DNA of 64,000 bases from NCBI GenBank assembly GCA_024138025.1, contig JAMXBD010001210.1, positions 310,001-374,000 of the forward strand. The letters are read 5' to 3'. The DNA is from Combretum micranthum (Eukaryota > Streptophyta > Magnoliopsida > Myrtales > Combretaceae). Below the pieces are notes generated by a model that was not told the origin of the DNA, did not search any database, and worked only from the letters and a program-made list of their open reading frames with translations. The position numbers were made by a program, and so were the translations under genes. Of this stretch, positions 47,531-59,200 are shown piece by piece (positions within the stretch are counted from its first letter, which is position 1; each line of letters starts with the position of its first letter).

Positions 47531-49912
47531 TTCTCTTTGTGGGTTGCGTGGTGTCTTTTTTCTTTCTGGGTATAAGGTTGAAACTTCTGTTGTCTCTGTT
47601 CATTATTTTCTTCACTAATCATGCCTGAAGAGAAGATGTTTGCCTGTGTCTCCTGTCTCATGATGTCATGTAGCCTATATTGCCACCCTACACAAAGTTT
47701 ATCTACAATGAGGTGAATTAAGCTTTGTTAAAACTTGAGATTTAAGTATCTGGAAGTTAATATTGTTAAAATATCCTTATTCCCAAATGATATTTCCATC
47801 AATGTTTGTTCTAATCATATGCTGCCCTTTACAAAACCATTTAACAGTTCTTTCTTTATACATAGAAGCATGCAATTGGCCGGAACACAGACCGATGGGG
47901 GCACTATTTGGGAACTAAGAAATTTTATGCATGGTAGCTCATTTAATCTAATCATATGATGACTTGTCGGACTTTCTATTTTATCTATGAAGCATGGTTT
48001 TTTTTTTTTTTTTTCCATTCCTTATATTTCCCTGTAAGAGATAGTTAGAGTACTCGTGGCACCTCCTAAACCCAGTCGTTTTGCTTTCCTTTGTGGTAAG
48101 ACGGATGCATGGATAATTTTATAACTAATTCATATTGTCGTGATGATGCTAGTTATTCTTTACCTTTTGGTGTGATTGCTTCATAGATACTAGGAATCCA
48201 AGTCTGCAACTTTTATGTGATTAAAAAGGCATTCGCGCTTGTAGGAATTGATTGTGTTTGAAGTTTCTTGATTGATACGTCCAGGTTTTTCTGGTGGTGT
48301 AAATTGGATGTTTGGTTCTATATTGAGCCTTTTGCTTAGTGTGTAATCTTTTTGAACAAGGCAAGCAGCAGATTTTCATATATAATATGTCAAATTATTT
48401 TGGCTGTGATATTTAATGCACCCTTTGTTTTATTTAATGTTGTCCAATCCAGCTGGGATTTGATCCGGACATACTAGAGGTCAAGGGTTAATGGGTAAGA
48501 CTGGATTGAACCAGTGTAATGGGTTGAACCGCATGGGTCAATTTTAGCATGACAACACTGGTTTTATTCCGTTATTTTCTTCTTTCAATTTTGTTTGCTT
48601 ATATAGTTATACCCAAGACTTGAGATTGCATCATATGGACATTACATGTGCCAAAACATGCTTAAAGAAATTTAATGGTACGAGGACAAGAAGTAGCCAA
48701 AGGCAAATTATGTTCTGTCATAATTGATTGTCTTACGTTTCCTAAAGCGTGTAGTGCTTGATTTCATAAGTTATACGTCAACTTGTTGGATAAACTCTGC
48801 ATGCATGTGTTGCTTATGTCCTATTAATTCAAGGAATGGGTTTACGTTTTACCATTATATAACTCGTTATTTTAAATATGGTATATCAACACCGTGTTTG
48901 CCTCTTTCGCTAGGTAGAAATAGGAGGAAATCAAGGGAAATGGATAGAAAGCAGAGGAAGATGAAAATTTAAGGAAATAAAGAGAGAATTGTATAAAGTT
49001 TTCTATGTTCGAAGGTATTATGTTTCTCTCTAAATTGGAGATAAATTGGTGGAGATCGGTGGAAATGTATTCAAAGTCAAAATAACATCTTTAATTTCTA
49101 AATTTGCTAAATGATAAAAAAGGGCAAGATTGATAGTCATATAATTCTTTTCTTTTGATTTGTTTTGTGTGATAGAAACCAAACAATGAAAAAGGACAAA
49201 TCCTCTTTGTTTTCTTCCAATTCCTTCTTACATATCTAGACACAAAGTGGAGATAACAATCTTTCTTTTGGTTTTTCTTTTATTTCTTTATATTCTAGTC
49301 ATTTTCACCTTTTCCCCCAAAATGGTTCCGTTGATGTTTCCATCATATTTTTCATCTCTATTTATAAGAACCTAATTCAATACCCAAATCATGATTAGAA
49401 TTAAGGTATATTTGCAATTTCCTTTATAGGTATATCTTTAATCTATTATTAATGTCATTTTAAGTGTGAACCAGAAAAATAATAAATATATATATATTTT
49501 TTTTCTATCACATAGGAAGAATGATGAAACATCGCTTTCCTTAAACATTATTTATATATATAGTCGTACATGATTGACATTATGAATATCCACATCACTT
49601 TATCATCCTATGGTTGGTAATATGTAATTATAGAGATAAAAAGAGAAAACAAGTTAATATCTGCATAAGTGTACTGATTGGATGCAAGCTCCATCTTAAG
49701 TTATTGGACCACGGAGTTAAAGGCACGCAAAGGCATAAAAACGTCTAACATAATTTTGAGAAGACATTCCAAATTGGTATGGTGGCTGGTGGGGTCACTT
49801 GTTATTGAAGGATGAAAAGTGTCCTTCCAAGCTTTGTCTTGTACTGTTCAGCCACAATGAAAGCTGACACTTGTTGGATTTTCATAATATCCTGTGTTGC
49901 ATCCTTACAAAT
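47531..49912. other. Intergenic DNA, no gene seen
   Basis: Moderately AT-rich. It may include a longer 3' UTR up to about 48100. Segments near 48440-48560 and 48880-49270 look like decayed repeats, but I cannot pair their ends convincingly. Short frames at 47735-48018 and 48724-48972 are not recognisable. Confidence 0.35.
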
Positions 49913-50225
49913 AGACATCTCCGGGGTGGGGTTAGGTTCAAGTCCTTAAATCATGGACTGAGAACTATTCCATCTTGGCAATTTGGACTCCATGGACCTA
50001 TTGATTCATGAGGCAGGTTCAAACAGGTCTGATCTGTTTTTATGAAAAAAAGAAATTCATCTTTTAGAAGGTAATTTTTTTTTTTTCATTTGATTGGACC
50101 TATCGGTTCGAACAAATCCATGAGATGGACTTGTGTAGGATCACCAATCCGATGAGTCTCTATGGTAGTTTCGAAATGCTCCGATGGGGTGGATCTAATG
50201 CTAGACTCGACTTGAGAAGATGTCT
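49913..50225. mobile_element. Small inverted-repeat element
   Basis: The segment begins AGACATCT and ends AGATGTCT, a perfect 8-bp inverted pair. The interior is GC-richer than the surroundings with GGACCTAT and CCATGAG words. A third AGACATCTCC lies at about 51150 next to similar interior wording (GGACCTGTT, GGTCCA), so the family may have a second, damaged copy there. No target duplication was found. Confidence 0.4.
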
Positions 50226-50281
50226 ACTCACAAGGGATCGAAGGATTTTTATATGCTCTTACATGGATCTCAAAGTGAAAT

Positions 50282-50341
50282 TTGTCGGTATTTAACGTTA
50301 AATGGGACTGCTTGTCAGTATTTAATGTTAAATTAGATTGC
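50282..50341. repeat. 30-bp tandem duplication
   Basis: Two 30-bp units, 50282-50311 and 50312-50341, both starting TTGTC and sharing GTATTTAA and GTTAAAT. The second overlaps the edge of the element at 50334. Confidence 0.7.
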
Positions 50342-50830
50342 AAACGAGCTAAGTTACATCGAATTCTTAAAGGCGTGGGCTTGGGCTTGGCTTGTATAAA
50401 ATTTATGGAGTTTGAGCTCGAGCAAAGCTTTTTATTGAGCTTGAAGTTTAAACTTGAGTTTAGCTTATTTACAAATCGAGCTCAAGTCAATCCAAGCTTT
50501 TTATCAAGCTAGGAATTTACAGTCAACCATGACTCATTTAGATAGTCAAATTTATATTTTTTTAAAACCTAAAAATAAAATATTAGTGTTGCTATAAATA
50601 TATATACATAAATATTAAGTAGAAATTATTTTGTGGTGTTTTAATTATATAGTTCTATATAATATAATATAAATTAAAGTCACAAATTTTAGCTTGTTTT
50701 AGATAAACGAGCTTTACTTGAGCTCGAACTTGGCTTGTTTATTAATTGATCTCAAGCGAGTCAAGCCTGAAGTGAGCCCAATTTGAGTAGCTCACGTGCA
50801 ACTCGACTCGTTTGTAGCTTTATGTTTAAG
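50325..50830. mobile_element. Inverted-repeat DNA element, MULE-like
   Basis: The element is 50334-50821 (488 bp). The left end TAGATTGCAAACGAGC pairs with the right end, AAAGCTACAAACGAG on the minus strand, and GAGCTCGAGC/AGCTCGAAC words fill both subterminal regions. The flanks ATGTTAAAT (50325-50333) and ATGTTTAAG (50822-50830) agree at seven of nine positions, an eroded target duplication. Same family style as 52641-52940 and 8094-8659. Confidence 0.55.
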
Positions 50831-51040
50831 TTTAATATAGATAAGTTACTAAATAATAAATTGGAATTTTAGCTAAAGGCATGTTTGATGAGTTAAATTT
50901 TACAAGCTTGAGATAACTTCAAAATAAAATAACAATATAAGGGATCAAGGTTGGTTTATATAGTCTAAGTTGGTTAATTTTTGGATAATTGTTTTTTTTT
51001 TTTAACATTAGTTTTAAACTAATTATGAAATTAATCAGAT

Positions 51041-51561
51041 AAAATTGGATGATATTTGAATTTACACATGGCTTATCACAAAATAAATATGAAACAAGAT
51101 ATGTCTCTAAATGGTATTTTATCGTATTTTTACCAATAACAAGCAATTAGACATCTCCCAGGACAGGTTGGTCCGACTCGTGACCTGACCCGCTAGGCCC
51201 AAGTCAAAAAATAAGTGATCTGCAATCATCAGGTCTCGAGGCGGGTTGGACCATTCTTCTTTATAATGTATATGTTGATTTTTATTTTTTAACTTTTAAG
51301 GGTGGACCCCTAAGGACCTGTTGAGTCCATGGGTCCTCCTATAAGACCTGTCTTGGACCTGTGGACTAAGCAGGTCCACTTGGCGATTCAGACTCGCTCT
51401 GCCGGTCGGGTCTTTGTTTTGATCTGCTACGAGAGGACTGAATCAAGTCATGATTCAAATGAAATTCGATGATATTTGAATTTAACCTGACTAATCACAA
51501 AAATAAAATTGAATCAAGATATGCCTCTAAATGGTCTTTTACCATATTTTTTGCCAATAAC
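51041..51561. repeat. Pair of ~100-bp direct repeats, 420 bp apart
   Basis: 51041-51141 and 51461-51561 match at exactly the same offset over blocks such as GATGATATTTGAATTTA, ATCACAAAA, CAAGATATG, CTCTAAATGGT and CCAATAAC. Between them lies a GC-richer segment (51150-51450) with GGACCTGTTGAGTCC words, probably a decayed inserted element. Confidence 0.7.
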
Positions 51562-51829
51562 CTACACTATATAAGACACCTCGTCTTTTAAAATTTTTTA
51601 TCACATGTAAAAATATGTAAATGGAGCACAATAAGACCAACTATTTAGAGCAATTAAAATTTATGTGATTGCATGGTAGGGGCATATTGTTGAATGTTGT
51701 CGGGTAGATTTTGGACCAAATTTTGAAATGTTCAATATGATATCCAATCCCCACCCCCAAATATGATACACGTTGTATGAACATAGAAAAGTAAAGAGAA
51801 GCTATTTAGTGTATTAAAAAACCAACTAA

Positions 51830-51877
<48 letters not shown>

Positions 51878-52500
51878 TTGAAACATTGTATATGCAGAAG
51901 ATGCCTAGAAGTAGAAGTGGAACTTGGGCGTATGTTTCTGTTTCAGGTTCCGAGTTACTAGGTTTCCATGTTCGTCTCCACCTCGCTATCGTTACTATAT
52001 AGTATATAGTATAAACCCCACTCCATAATTGCTGTGCCATGTGATGTTTTTTTATTTTTTTGCCAAACTGTGCCATGTGATGTTTGCCCACAGGTTTTTT
52101 TCCATTTTTTTTCCTTCTCTTTTTAATAATATTCTGTCAGGATGAGAATTCTTCAAAAGAATGATGATTTGGATTTTTTTTTTTTTTACCCACCTTTTTA
52201 AACCTAAGAAGAGCGTAAATTATTATTATTGTTATTTTTAAAATAAAACATGGAACGGCGTTGAGCATTGACTTAGATGTTAAATTATTCAGAAATGGAT
52301 GAATAAAATAAAGGGTACTATTTAAATGTTAAATGAGGATAAGAGTACGATCCACACTCTACCTTGTATATGGTGTTAAATTTTATAGTCAAAATCTATC
52401 CTTTAGCACTTTTTACTCACCGAGTATTAAAACCTATATGGTACTTTATGAAACCTTCTGATCATATTTTTTTGTTTTATTTTTTTCTTAAATTTTAATT
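51562..52500. other. Intergenic DNA with (AAT)n microsatellite
   Basis: (AAT)14 at 51834-51875, which explains the poly-Leu run of the minus frame 51732-52091. Otherwise AT-rich with no gene. Confidence 0.5.
51834..51875. repeat. (AAT)n microsatellite
   Basis: About 14 perfect AAT units. Confidence 0.9.
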
Positions 52501-52504
52501 TTAT

Positions 52505-52603
52505 GTCAATGGCATAGTTGCCTAGTAACATCTTTCTTGGTTTTCAAATGAAAAGTATCAGGTTCGAATCCCTCTATTGTAATGACAAAAAAAAAAAAAA
52601 AAA
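52505..52603 (+). mobile_element. SINE-like copy B
   Basis: About 99 bp aligning with copies A (split around 5436-6283) and C (55242-55353). It has a TTAGTTGCCTAGTAACA-like A-box region (here CATAGTTGCCTAGTAACA), an intact B box GGTTCGAATCC at 52561-52571, the end CTATTGTAATGAC and a poly-A tail of about 18. The layout is that of a tRNA-derived SINE, although the unit is shorter than most. Confidence 0.55.
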
Positions 52604-52630
52604 ACTTTAAATTTATAACATTTGATATTG

Positions 52631-52950
52631 TTTCATGTAAAGGTGCAAACAATGGCTCTTAATGGGTTTAGGCCGTTTAGCCAAGCGAGCCTAAGATCGG
52701 CTTGTTTAATGCATATAATTATATTTTTAATATTAAATTAATATAAATAATTATATATTAATAATATTATATATGTTAAAACAACTTTTAATGGGCCTAT
52801 TCATAAGCTGTCTCGTGAGCCTTAACGAACCTATTTGCTAGTAGGCTCGCAATCTTTAAAACAAGCTTAGACTCGGCTTCTTTAATTGAACGAGCCGAGT
52901 AGAGTAGCTTACAAGTAGGTCAGCTCGTTTGTAACTCTAATTTCATGTAA
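52631..52950. mobile_element. MULE-like MITE with perfect target duplication
   Basis: The element is 52641-52940 (300 bp) between perfect 10-bp direct repeats TTTCATGTAA (52631-52640 and 52941-52950; nine of the ten are the likely duplication). The left end AAGGTGCAAACAATGGCTC pairs with the right end, TTAGAGTTACAAACGAGCT on the minus strand. Subterminal words GCGAGCCTAAG/GGCTCGC and ACGAGCCGAG are inverted copies. No coding sequence. Confidence 0.65.
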
Positions 52951-53980
52951 TATGTAGAACTTTCTTAATTTCATATATTCACTATAAACAATTATGAAAA
53001 GGAATTTTAAAATATTTTTGTTAATATCACAAGTTTTGCAATATGAAAAATCTATTTATACATAAAAGTTGAAACCTATGAAAAAAACACTTGTAGAACA
53101 TCTTTATATGATATTAAACAAAATTATAAAATTTATAACATATTCTAAAATTAAAAAATTTGAGTTATTTCCATTTTAATTAGACTTAGAAGATATATAG
53201 AATCTATATAATTTGGGAGTTCAAGTACATACATACAACTATACGTTTTTTAAAATAATAATAACAAATATTTCTAAAATAAAATATTAAATTCCTCTAT
53301 AGTAAAAATTTTCGTAAGGTACTTTACAAAATAATAATCTTGTATAAAAAGTCATTGTAAAATATAAAATGAAATATTGCTTTTTTTAATTAACATATTT
53401 TATAATATTTGATAGGATAAATATAACATAACTTGAAACATGTGCCCTTTATATATTAAAGTACAGGTTCCATAGTGAGTCCATGGTATGACAACCTCAT
53501 ACTCGTACTCTACCTTGTGAGAATAGGTTTTTGAAAACCTATAACCATACCTTTCTTATCACCCTTAATACTAACCAAATCCTACTTGGTCAAGTAAGGT
53601 TCAAGACAAGATTATCCACTTACAACCCTTAGCTATTATCCATATTCTTTAAAAGAAAAAGTCCATTTTCTTAATATGAAAATTAAGAGTTATATCTAGT
53701 TTCACATGTGATTGTTACTAGTTGAAATGTTTATTAGTACATTCACCAACGAGGTATATGTGCATAAAAGAATATATTGACGGTAGTTTTTATGATCTAA
53801 GGCTGTAAGCATTGGTCCTTTAATAAGATGGGTCAAATATATTTACAAAAAAAAAAAAATTGAAAAATGATTAAAGTGTTATGAGTTCCAACAATGATTA
53901 TATAAAATTAGGAAATATGAGTAAAGAGTGTTTAAGCAATGGACCAACTAGCAGCAGATTGGATTCCACCCCCAACTGAT
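52951..53980. other. AT-rich intergenic DNA, no gene seen
   Basis: About 1 kb of very AT-rich sequence with poly-A at about 53850. Nothing recognised. Confidence 0.45.
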
Positions 53981-53984
53981 TAAA

Positions 53985-54284
53985 TTAAAGTTAACTGTGA
54001 TGCGACATTCAAAGATCAAACAGAACCATCTTCTAATAGTTACATTACTCGAATGTAGTTACTTTAGTGGTGGCGTCAAAACCCTTTTGATTGAGTCATC
54101 ACTTCTAGCGGAAAAAAAGAGCTATTTATTGGGAATGAAATGGGTTGTTGACCACAACTACCCTTTGGCAATCATTCAATCTGATGCACAATTTGCTGTT
54201 GATTGGATCATGAAGACATCTATAGAAGATATTTTTACCCCTAATGTTGTATTATCATGTAGGAACATGATGCTAATACTCTAG
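53985..54284 (+). pseudogene. RNase H-like fragment of a LINE-type retrotransposon
   Basis: The plus strand starts with LNCDATFK (about 53990-54013), the usual first strand with its catalytic Asp in plant RVT_3 RNase H domains. After one or two frame changes it continues in the frame 53997-54284 with SSLLAEKKSYLLGMKW (the E..A..L..G helix) and IIQSDAQFAVDWI (the ESDS..VV.WI strand). The glycine-rich middle is degraded. It is probably a stray LINE domain or a related gene-borne copy, without function. Confidence 0.55.
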
Positions 54285-54293
54285 TAGACCTGT

Positions 54294-54330
54294 CACGGTT
54301 TAGGGCTTTCGCTAGCACACTTAAACCGTG
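54294..54330. repeat. 9-bp perfect stem: hairpin CACGGTTTA/TAAACCGTG
   Basis: CACGGTTTA at 54294-54302 and its exact complement TAAACCGTG at 54322-54330, separated by 19 bases containing GCTTTCGCTAGC. A GC-rich CGGCGCTTAC follows. It sits directly after the RNase H fragment and begins TGTCACGG, so it could be the edge of a second repeat that runs on into the next block. Confidence 0.6.
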
Positions 54331-55241
54331 CGGCGCTTACTATCCTACTCCTGTAGTAGTAAGTAAGCCTAAAATATGTAAGCAACACACACACAAAGCA
54401 ACAAAGATAACCAACAAATAAAAAGGGACACGGGCAACAAATCAATATATGAATAGCACACTTTTCATTAATATCAAATGTACAAGGGAACAGAAAAGTG
54501 TGTGTGGAGATATTGTGTAAGATGGGCTATCATTGGCTGTGGGCAGTCAACCGGTGAGTAAGAGCTTCAATCCAGAAGAGTACTCACACCCCACAAAAAG
54601 CTTAAATGTATTTTTGGCTCTTGCAGGAGGAGACATTGATTTTGATGAGGAGGTAACACCTTTAAATTAAAATAATAATAAAAATATTACAAGTTCCCCC
54701 CCTATATACCTACGTTACAAAAGATTGTCACAAGACCCACAAGAAGATGATTTTGAAGTAGACGAGTAGCAATGGAAACCAGAGTGCTCATGGATTGGTG
54801 GCAAATAGATGAAAGCTAAGATTGAATGAAGATTTCCCATATGTTTTTTCAACTTCTCTCTTTAATTTGTTATCTGATAGAGTTAAAAGACTCTGTTACC
54901 CCAACTTTTATTACCAATGGTATTATATTGGAGGCTCTATTTGTTGTTAGCACTCATCCTCATGGGGAAGGTGACATTTTTGTGTACCAGGATGCTTCTC
55001 TGCGGGATAATGGCTAAGGCTGTCCCGCTGGATGTTGTTGTTCTTGTTTTTTATTTCTTAAGTTAATATATTGAATTTACTGGAAAAAAAAGTGCCTAAG
55101 CATTGTTAATATTGTAGAACATTATTATTTTTTAAAGCTCTTTCACTGTGATGATTAAATGCTTCACGAAAAACAAAAAGTAAAATTTTTTAAAAATACA
55201 AAAAACATCAAAATACTGTGGATTAAATATATATATAATAT
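54331..55241. other. Repeat-like intergenic DNA, no gene seen
   Basis: The segment 54331-54790 is more balanced in composition, with ACACACAC and GTGTGTGTGG words on opposite sides (about 54387 and 54498), and looks like the interior of a repeat. The frame 54826-55017 is not recognisable. Confidence 0.35.
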
Positions 55242-55353
55242 GCCAATAGTCTTATAATCAAGTGACATCTTTCTTATCTCTTAAGTAAGAGGTATTAAAT
55301 TCGATTCCTCTTCCTCTTCCTCTATTATAATGGAAAAAAAGAAAAAAAAAAAA
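55242..55353 (+). mobile_element. SINE-like copy C
   Basis: Aligns with copy B over CCAAT, AAGTGACATCTTTCTT, GAGGTATTAAATTCGATTCC and CTATTATAATGGAAAAAAA. It contains an extra TTCCTC repeat before the end and an A-rich tail. B box decayed to ATTCGATTCC. Confidence 0.55.
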
Positions 55354-56100
55354 CACATAAGATATACATTATTGTATTTAATTAGAAAATGTGGACATAT
55401 TGAGAGAGTGATATGGCTTTTTGTCCATGTTGTCATAGAAGGAAGAAAATTGAATTGAATGTGGGGTTTGCTTCTTCTTGGTTAGATTAGAATATCAATA
55501 AAAAGGGCTAAAGTTGAAAAATGGTAAACAAAAAAAAAAAAAAAAGAAGAAATAATTATGAAATTGTAACCTGTGTTTTTTATTCTTTTGTAAACTTATG
55601 ATTTGTATTTATTTTTAGCAAACAATTAGCTTGTGTTTTTTCTATATGTATTAATATTGGTTAGAAAACACCTATGATCTTAATGATTCGTTTATAATGA
55701 TTAACTAAAATAAAATATTATTAAATAAATTTAATCAAATAATATATAAAAAATGCAATAATTACATAAATTAAAAAAGAAAAAAGTAGTAGATAATAAA
55801 AAAAAGGAAACAATTTTTACTTTTTTATTTTTTTCATTAAAAAACTTCTAAGATCCTATTAATGGGACAATATTTGATTATTAAAATAAATATAATAATT
55901 AATATCAACTTTTTTAATAGTTGATAGAATGGTTCTATTGAAATTAACATAGTACTATAAATTTCTGTTGAATAATATTATAGGATAACATGAGAGAGAA
56001 TGAATTGCAAAAAGCAGAGTAATGTTTGTATAATTTTGTTAGCGACAAAAATTAGCTGTGTTTACGCCAAGGTGGTTGCCAAAAAGTAGAACTAAACTAT
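55354..56100. other. AT-rich intergenic DNA and distal promoter of the PLC-like gene
   Basis: No gene. Poly-A runs occur at about 55530. UTR-like pyrimidine-rich sequence begins about 56105. Confidence 0.4.
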
Positions 56101-56202
56101 CAAAATCTGTGAACATCAGTCTCGCCTCAATTTAAATACTCAAAACTGAACAACAAATTTTCTCCCGTTTCATTCTCTGCCCACACACCCATCATTTTTC
56201 AA

Positions 56203-59200
56203 ATGAAGGCATGCCCCTCTCTCTCTCTCTCTCTCTCTATGCATCCATGTGTTGCATGATGAACTGAAAACATTATCTACATCTAACCACAATGTTTTTA
56301 TGTCTTTTTTTTTTTTTTTTTTTCATTTAACAGAGGGTAATTTCCATTGGAATCCTTGTTTTCACGACCACTTCTTTGTTCGTCCTCACTCTGCTCTCAA
56401 GGTCTCCACTCTCCTCTTCAGTTATTCAGTCCTTTATCATATTTGAGTTTTTTTCATTATTTATGGTTGAAGGCTTAACCGGTGTCCAGACACTTACATA
56501 AATTATTTTTTTTTTTTTGGTGTATATAACCAGTACTGAAAGAAATTTTTTTTTGGGTAATTACAGGAAGGACAAACATGTGTAGCAAGCAAATTTTGTG
56601 ACTCTGGTTTGCACTGTGAAACATGTCTTACAAATGGCAATTCTAGACCTCGTTGCACTAGAATTCAACCCACAAATCCCATATCAAAGGTGGTCATATA
56701 ATATGTCTATAAGGGTATTAAAGAAACTTTTACATATTTGCATGCGTTTACTATTTTAGTGAAGAAGTATAATCATCCTTGAAAATGTGAAATTTTTCTT
56801 ATTCAGCCGTTTTATTACTAAGGTTACATGTTGCGTTATATCTGCATGTTCTATGTTGTTGAAAAATCATGATAAATGGATTTATTTATTTTTTGGGTTG
56901 GTTGGTTGAAGTGTAGGTGAATGGTTTGCCATTTAATCGATATTCATGGCTTACTACACATAATGCATATGCAAGGACTCAAGTGAAATCGGCTACTGGG
57001 TCCATTGTTGTTTCTCCTAGGAAAGAAGACACGGTCACTGACCAACTCCATGTGAGTTTCAAATTTTTCTCTCTCTCTTTTTTTTTTTTTTTTTCTGAAG
57101 AAAATAATGATTATTGTTGTTTAGTCAGTTCTGTATACTTACTTCCTGGGTTAAAAATTGAAGAGAACTCTAGAACAGTTGAAATTGAAACCCCGAAATT
57201 TAATGTCTTAATCAGGGTAAGGTACTAGTATTTAGAGCTCATGGTCTATGAAAACCGGGTCTACATTAGAATTTTCTGATTAATTATGATAAGGTCTGAC
57301 TAATTTTCACCATAGGTGGAGGGAAGACATAGATAAATGCATACCACCCTACACATGATATTGTTTGCTTTAAGTTATGGGGTTGTTAGGCTAAAGCTGA
57401 AAAGCGTGTAAGAAAGGACTTCCACACCATTGCATATACAGCACAAAAATCAAATTGTTAAGGAACTTTCTAAGGTTTCTTTGTAAGTCGGACAGAAAAC
57501 TTCCTCTTGTGGTGTTTTGTGTCTTACTCGTGTCATGTGTCATAAATGAGTCTTATGTCCTGTAATAAATGTATTTTGTGTTGTGATATATTATATATGT
57601 GTATAAGTATATATATACTTTTTCTCTAGCTCCGTTTGATTCCTCTGAAATGAAGAGAGCAAGATATAAGAGAGGATCTGTTTATAGCACGGGTTGGTTT
57701 AAAAGGTGAGCGTGTTGGATGGTGAGATAATTAATGGGTTTGATGGTTTTAATTGAAAAAGTTGAGTTTGGTGCATGAATAGGAAAGTTTAGCTGCAATA
57801 ATTTGTTTTGCCATAGAGATAGAAACCTGTGATTAATGGGGAGACTCTTGTTTGGTTTCCATGGGAATTAAGGGGAGAAAAAAGGGCAAAGATCCAAGTC
57901 TTTATTTGATTTTTGGAAAATTTGTTAATGTGCCTGTTAATCTTCTTTATTAACTTAATGATATGTCACATGAAATAATAATTTGACACATGATTGATTT
58001 GCAAAAAGCTACAAAAAGGGGTTACAAAAATTGCCCTTGTTCTGCATTCATCATTGCACGAGAGTCATGAAGCTTTTCTTGGTAGCACTGGCTGTGTTGA
58101 TGGGAAGCTTCAAGTTGTTGTGTAGGAATTTGAATGGGAAATAAGATACTTTGTTTGAATTTGTCCTTTGGGCTGTGGGAAGGATTAACAATTGTATTTG
58201 CCAACAGGTCCAATTCAATATGTGGACATGGTAACACCAGCCGATAAAGGGTGGTACATATCAATGTTTCAACTTCCACATCATGCCCCAGTCCTAGTTT
58301 TTCGCTAACATTATGGCTTTGTTGGCATCAAGCTACTGATTTTCTACAGATATCACAATTTTTTTTTGGCAGTTACAAATCTTTGGTGCATTATTTATTA
58401 GCTGTGAGTACTACATCAGTATGCTGACATGGAACTCTAGTGTCTCCTAATATGTGTTCATTTAGAAGTGGGACATGTTGCATGTGAATGGTGCGTGTAG
58501 TATTTGTTATTGGTTAGCAACTTGGCTTAATTTATGTTCTTGGTCTAGTTTCTTTATTGCTGTAATTTTAGACTTTAAGGAACTCCAAGTATTGACCTAG
58601 GTTGTGGCCCCTTAAAGGATAAGAAAAGGAAAAAAAAAATAAATAAATAAAAAAGAAAGGAAATGGCCTGTGTTGTCAACCTAAGAATTGGGCCCTGAAT
58701 GATTAACTTAGCAAAACAAGATCTAAAATCCTTTGACAGCTTATATATTTATTATTGCCTTCACACCTTTATCTTAAAAGCAAATTGTAGGAAGGCTGGG
58801 CCATTGGTAGTGCCTTTCTTTCAATTGGCATGCAGAACATGCTTTTATTCACTTTAATAATTAATTTTCCATCTGCTTTCAATTTGATTGTTATAAAAAA
58901 GAGCTGGCAGCTAAGACTTTATTACATAATGCACATATGGACAGGCAGGATTCATCACCTTGTGATGTATATGGCTACCGAAAGTATAATCTAATGTTAG
59001 TTGGTAGAATGGCCATTAACAATTGTGAATTGGTATCATTTGGATAGCATCATGTAGATGTTGATCAAGAAAAATAATTACGGTACACATTAAAACGAGT
59101 TTTTTTTTTTTTTTTTTTTGTTAAAGGTAGAAATGGAATGCATATTTTATATAGTCATTGCTTCTGGAAACTAATTAAAAAATTGTGATTAATCCAACTA

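Noticed and set aside
57121..57228. Continuation of the open frame after the exon ending at 57051
   Set aside because: The family's protein resumes at 59279 with NGVRGLMLD and a clear donor (GTGAGT) lies at 57052, so this is intron.
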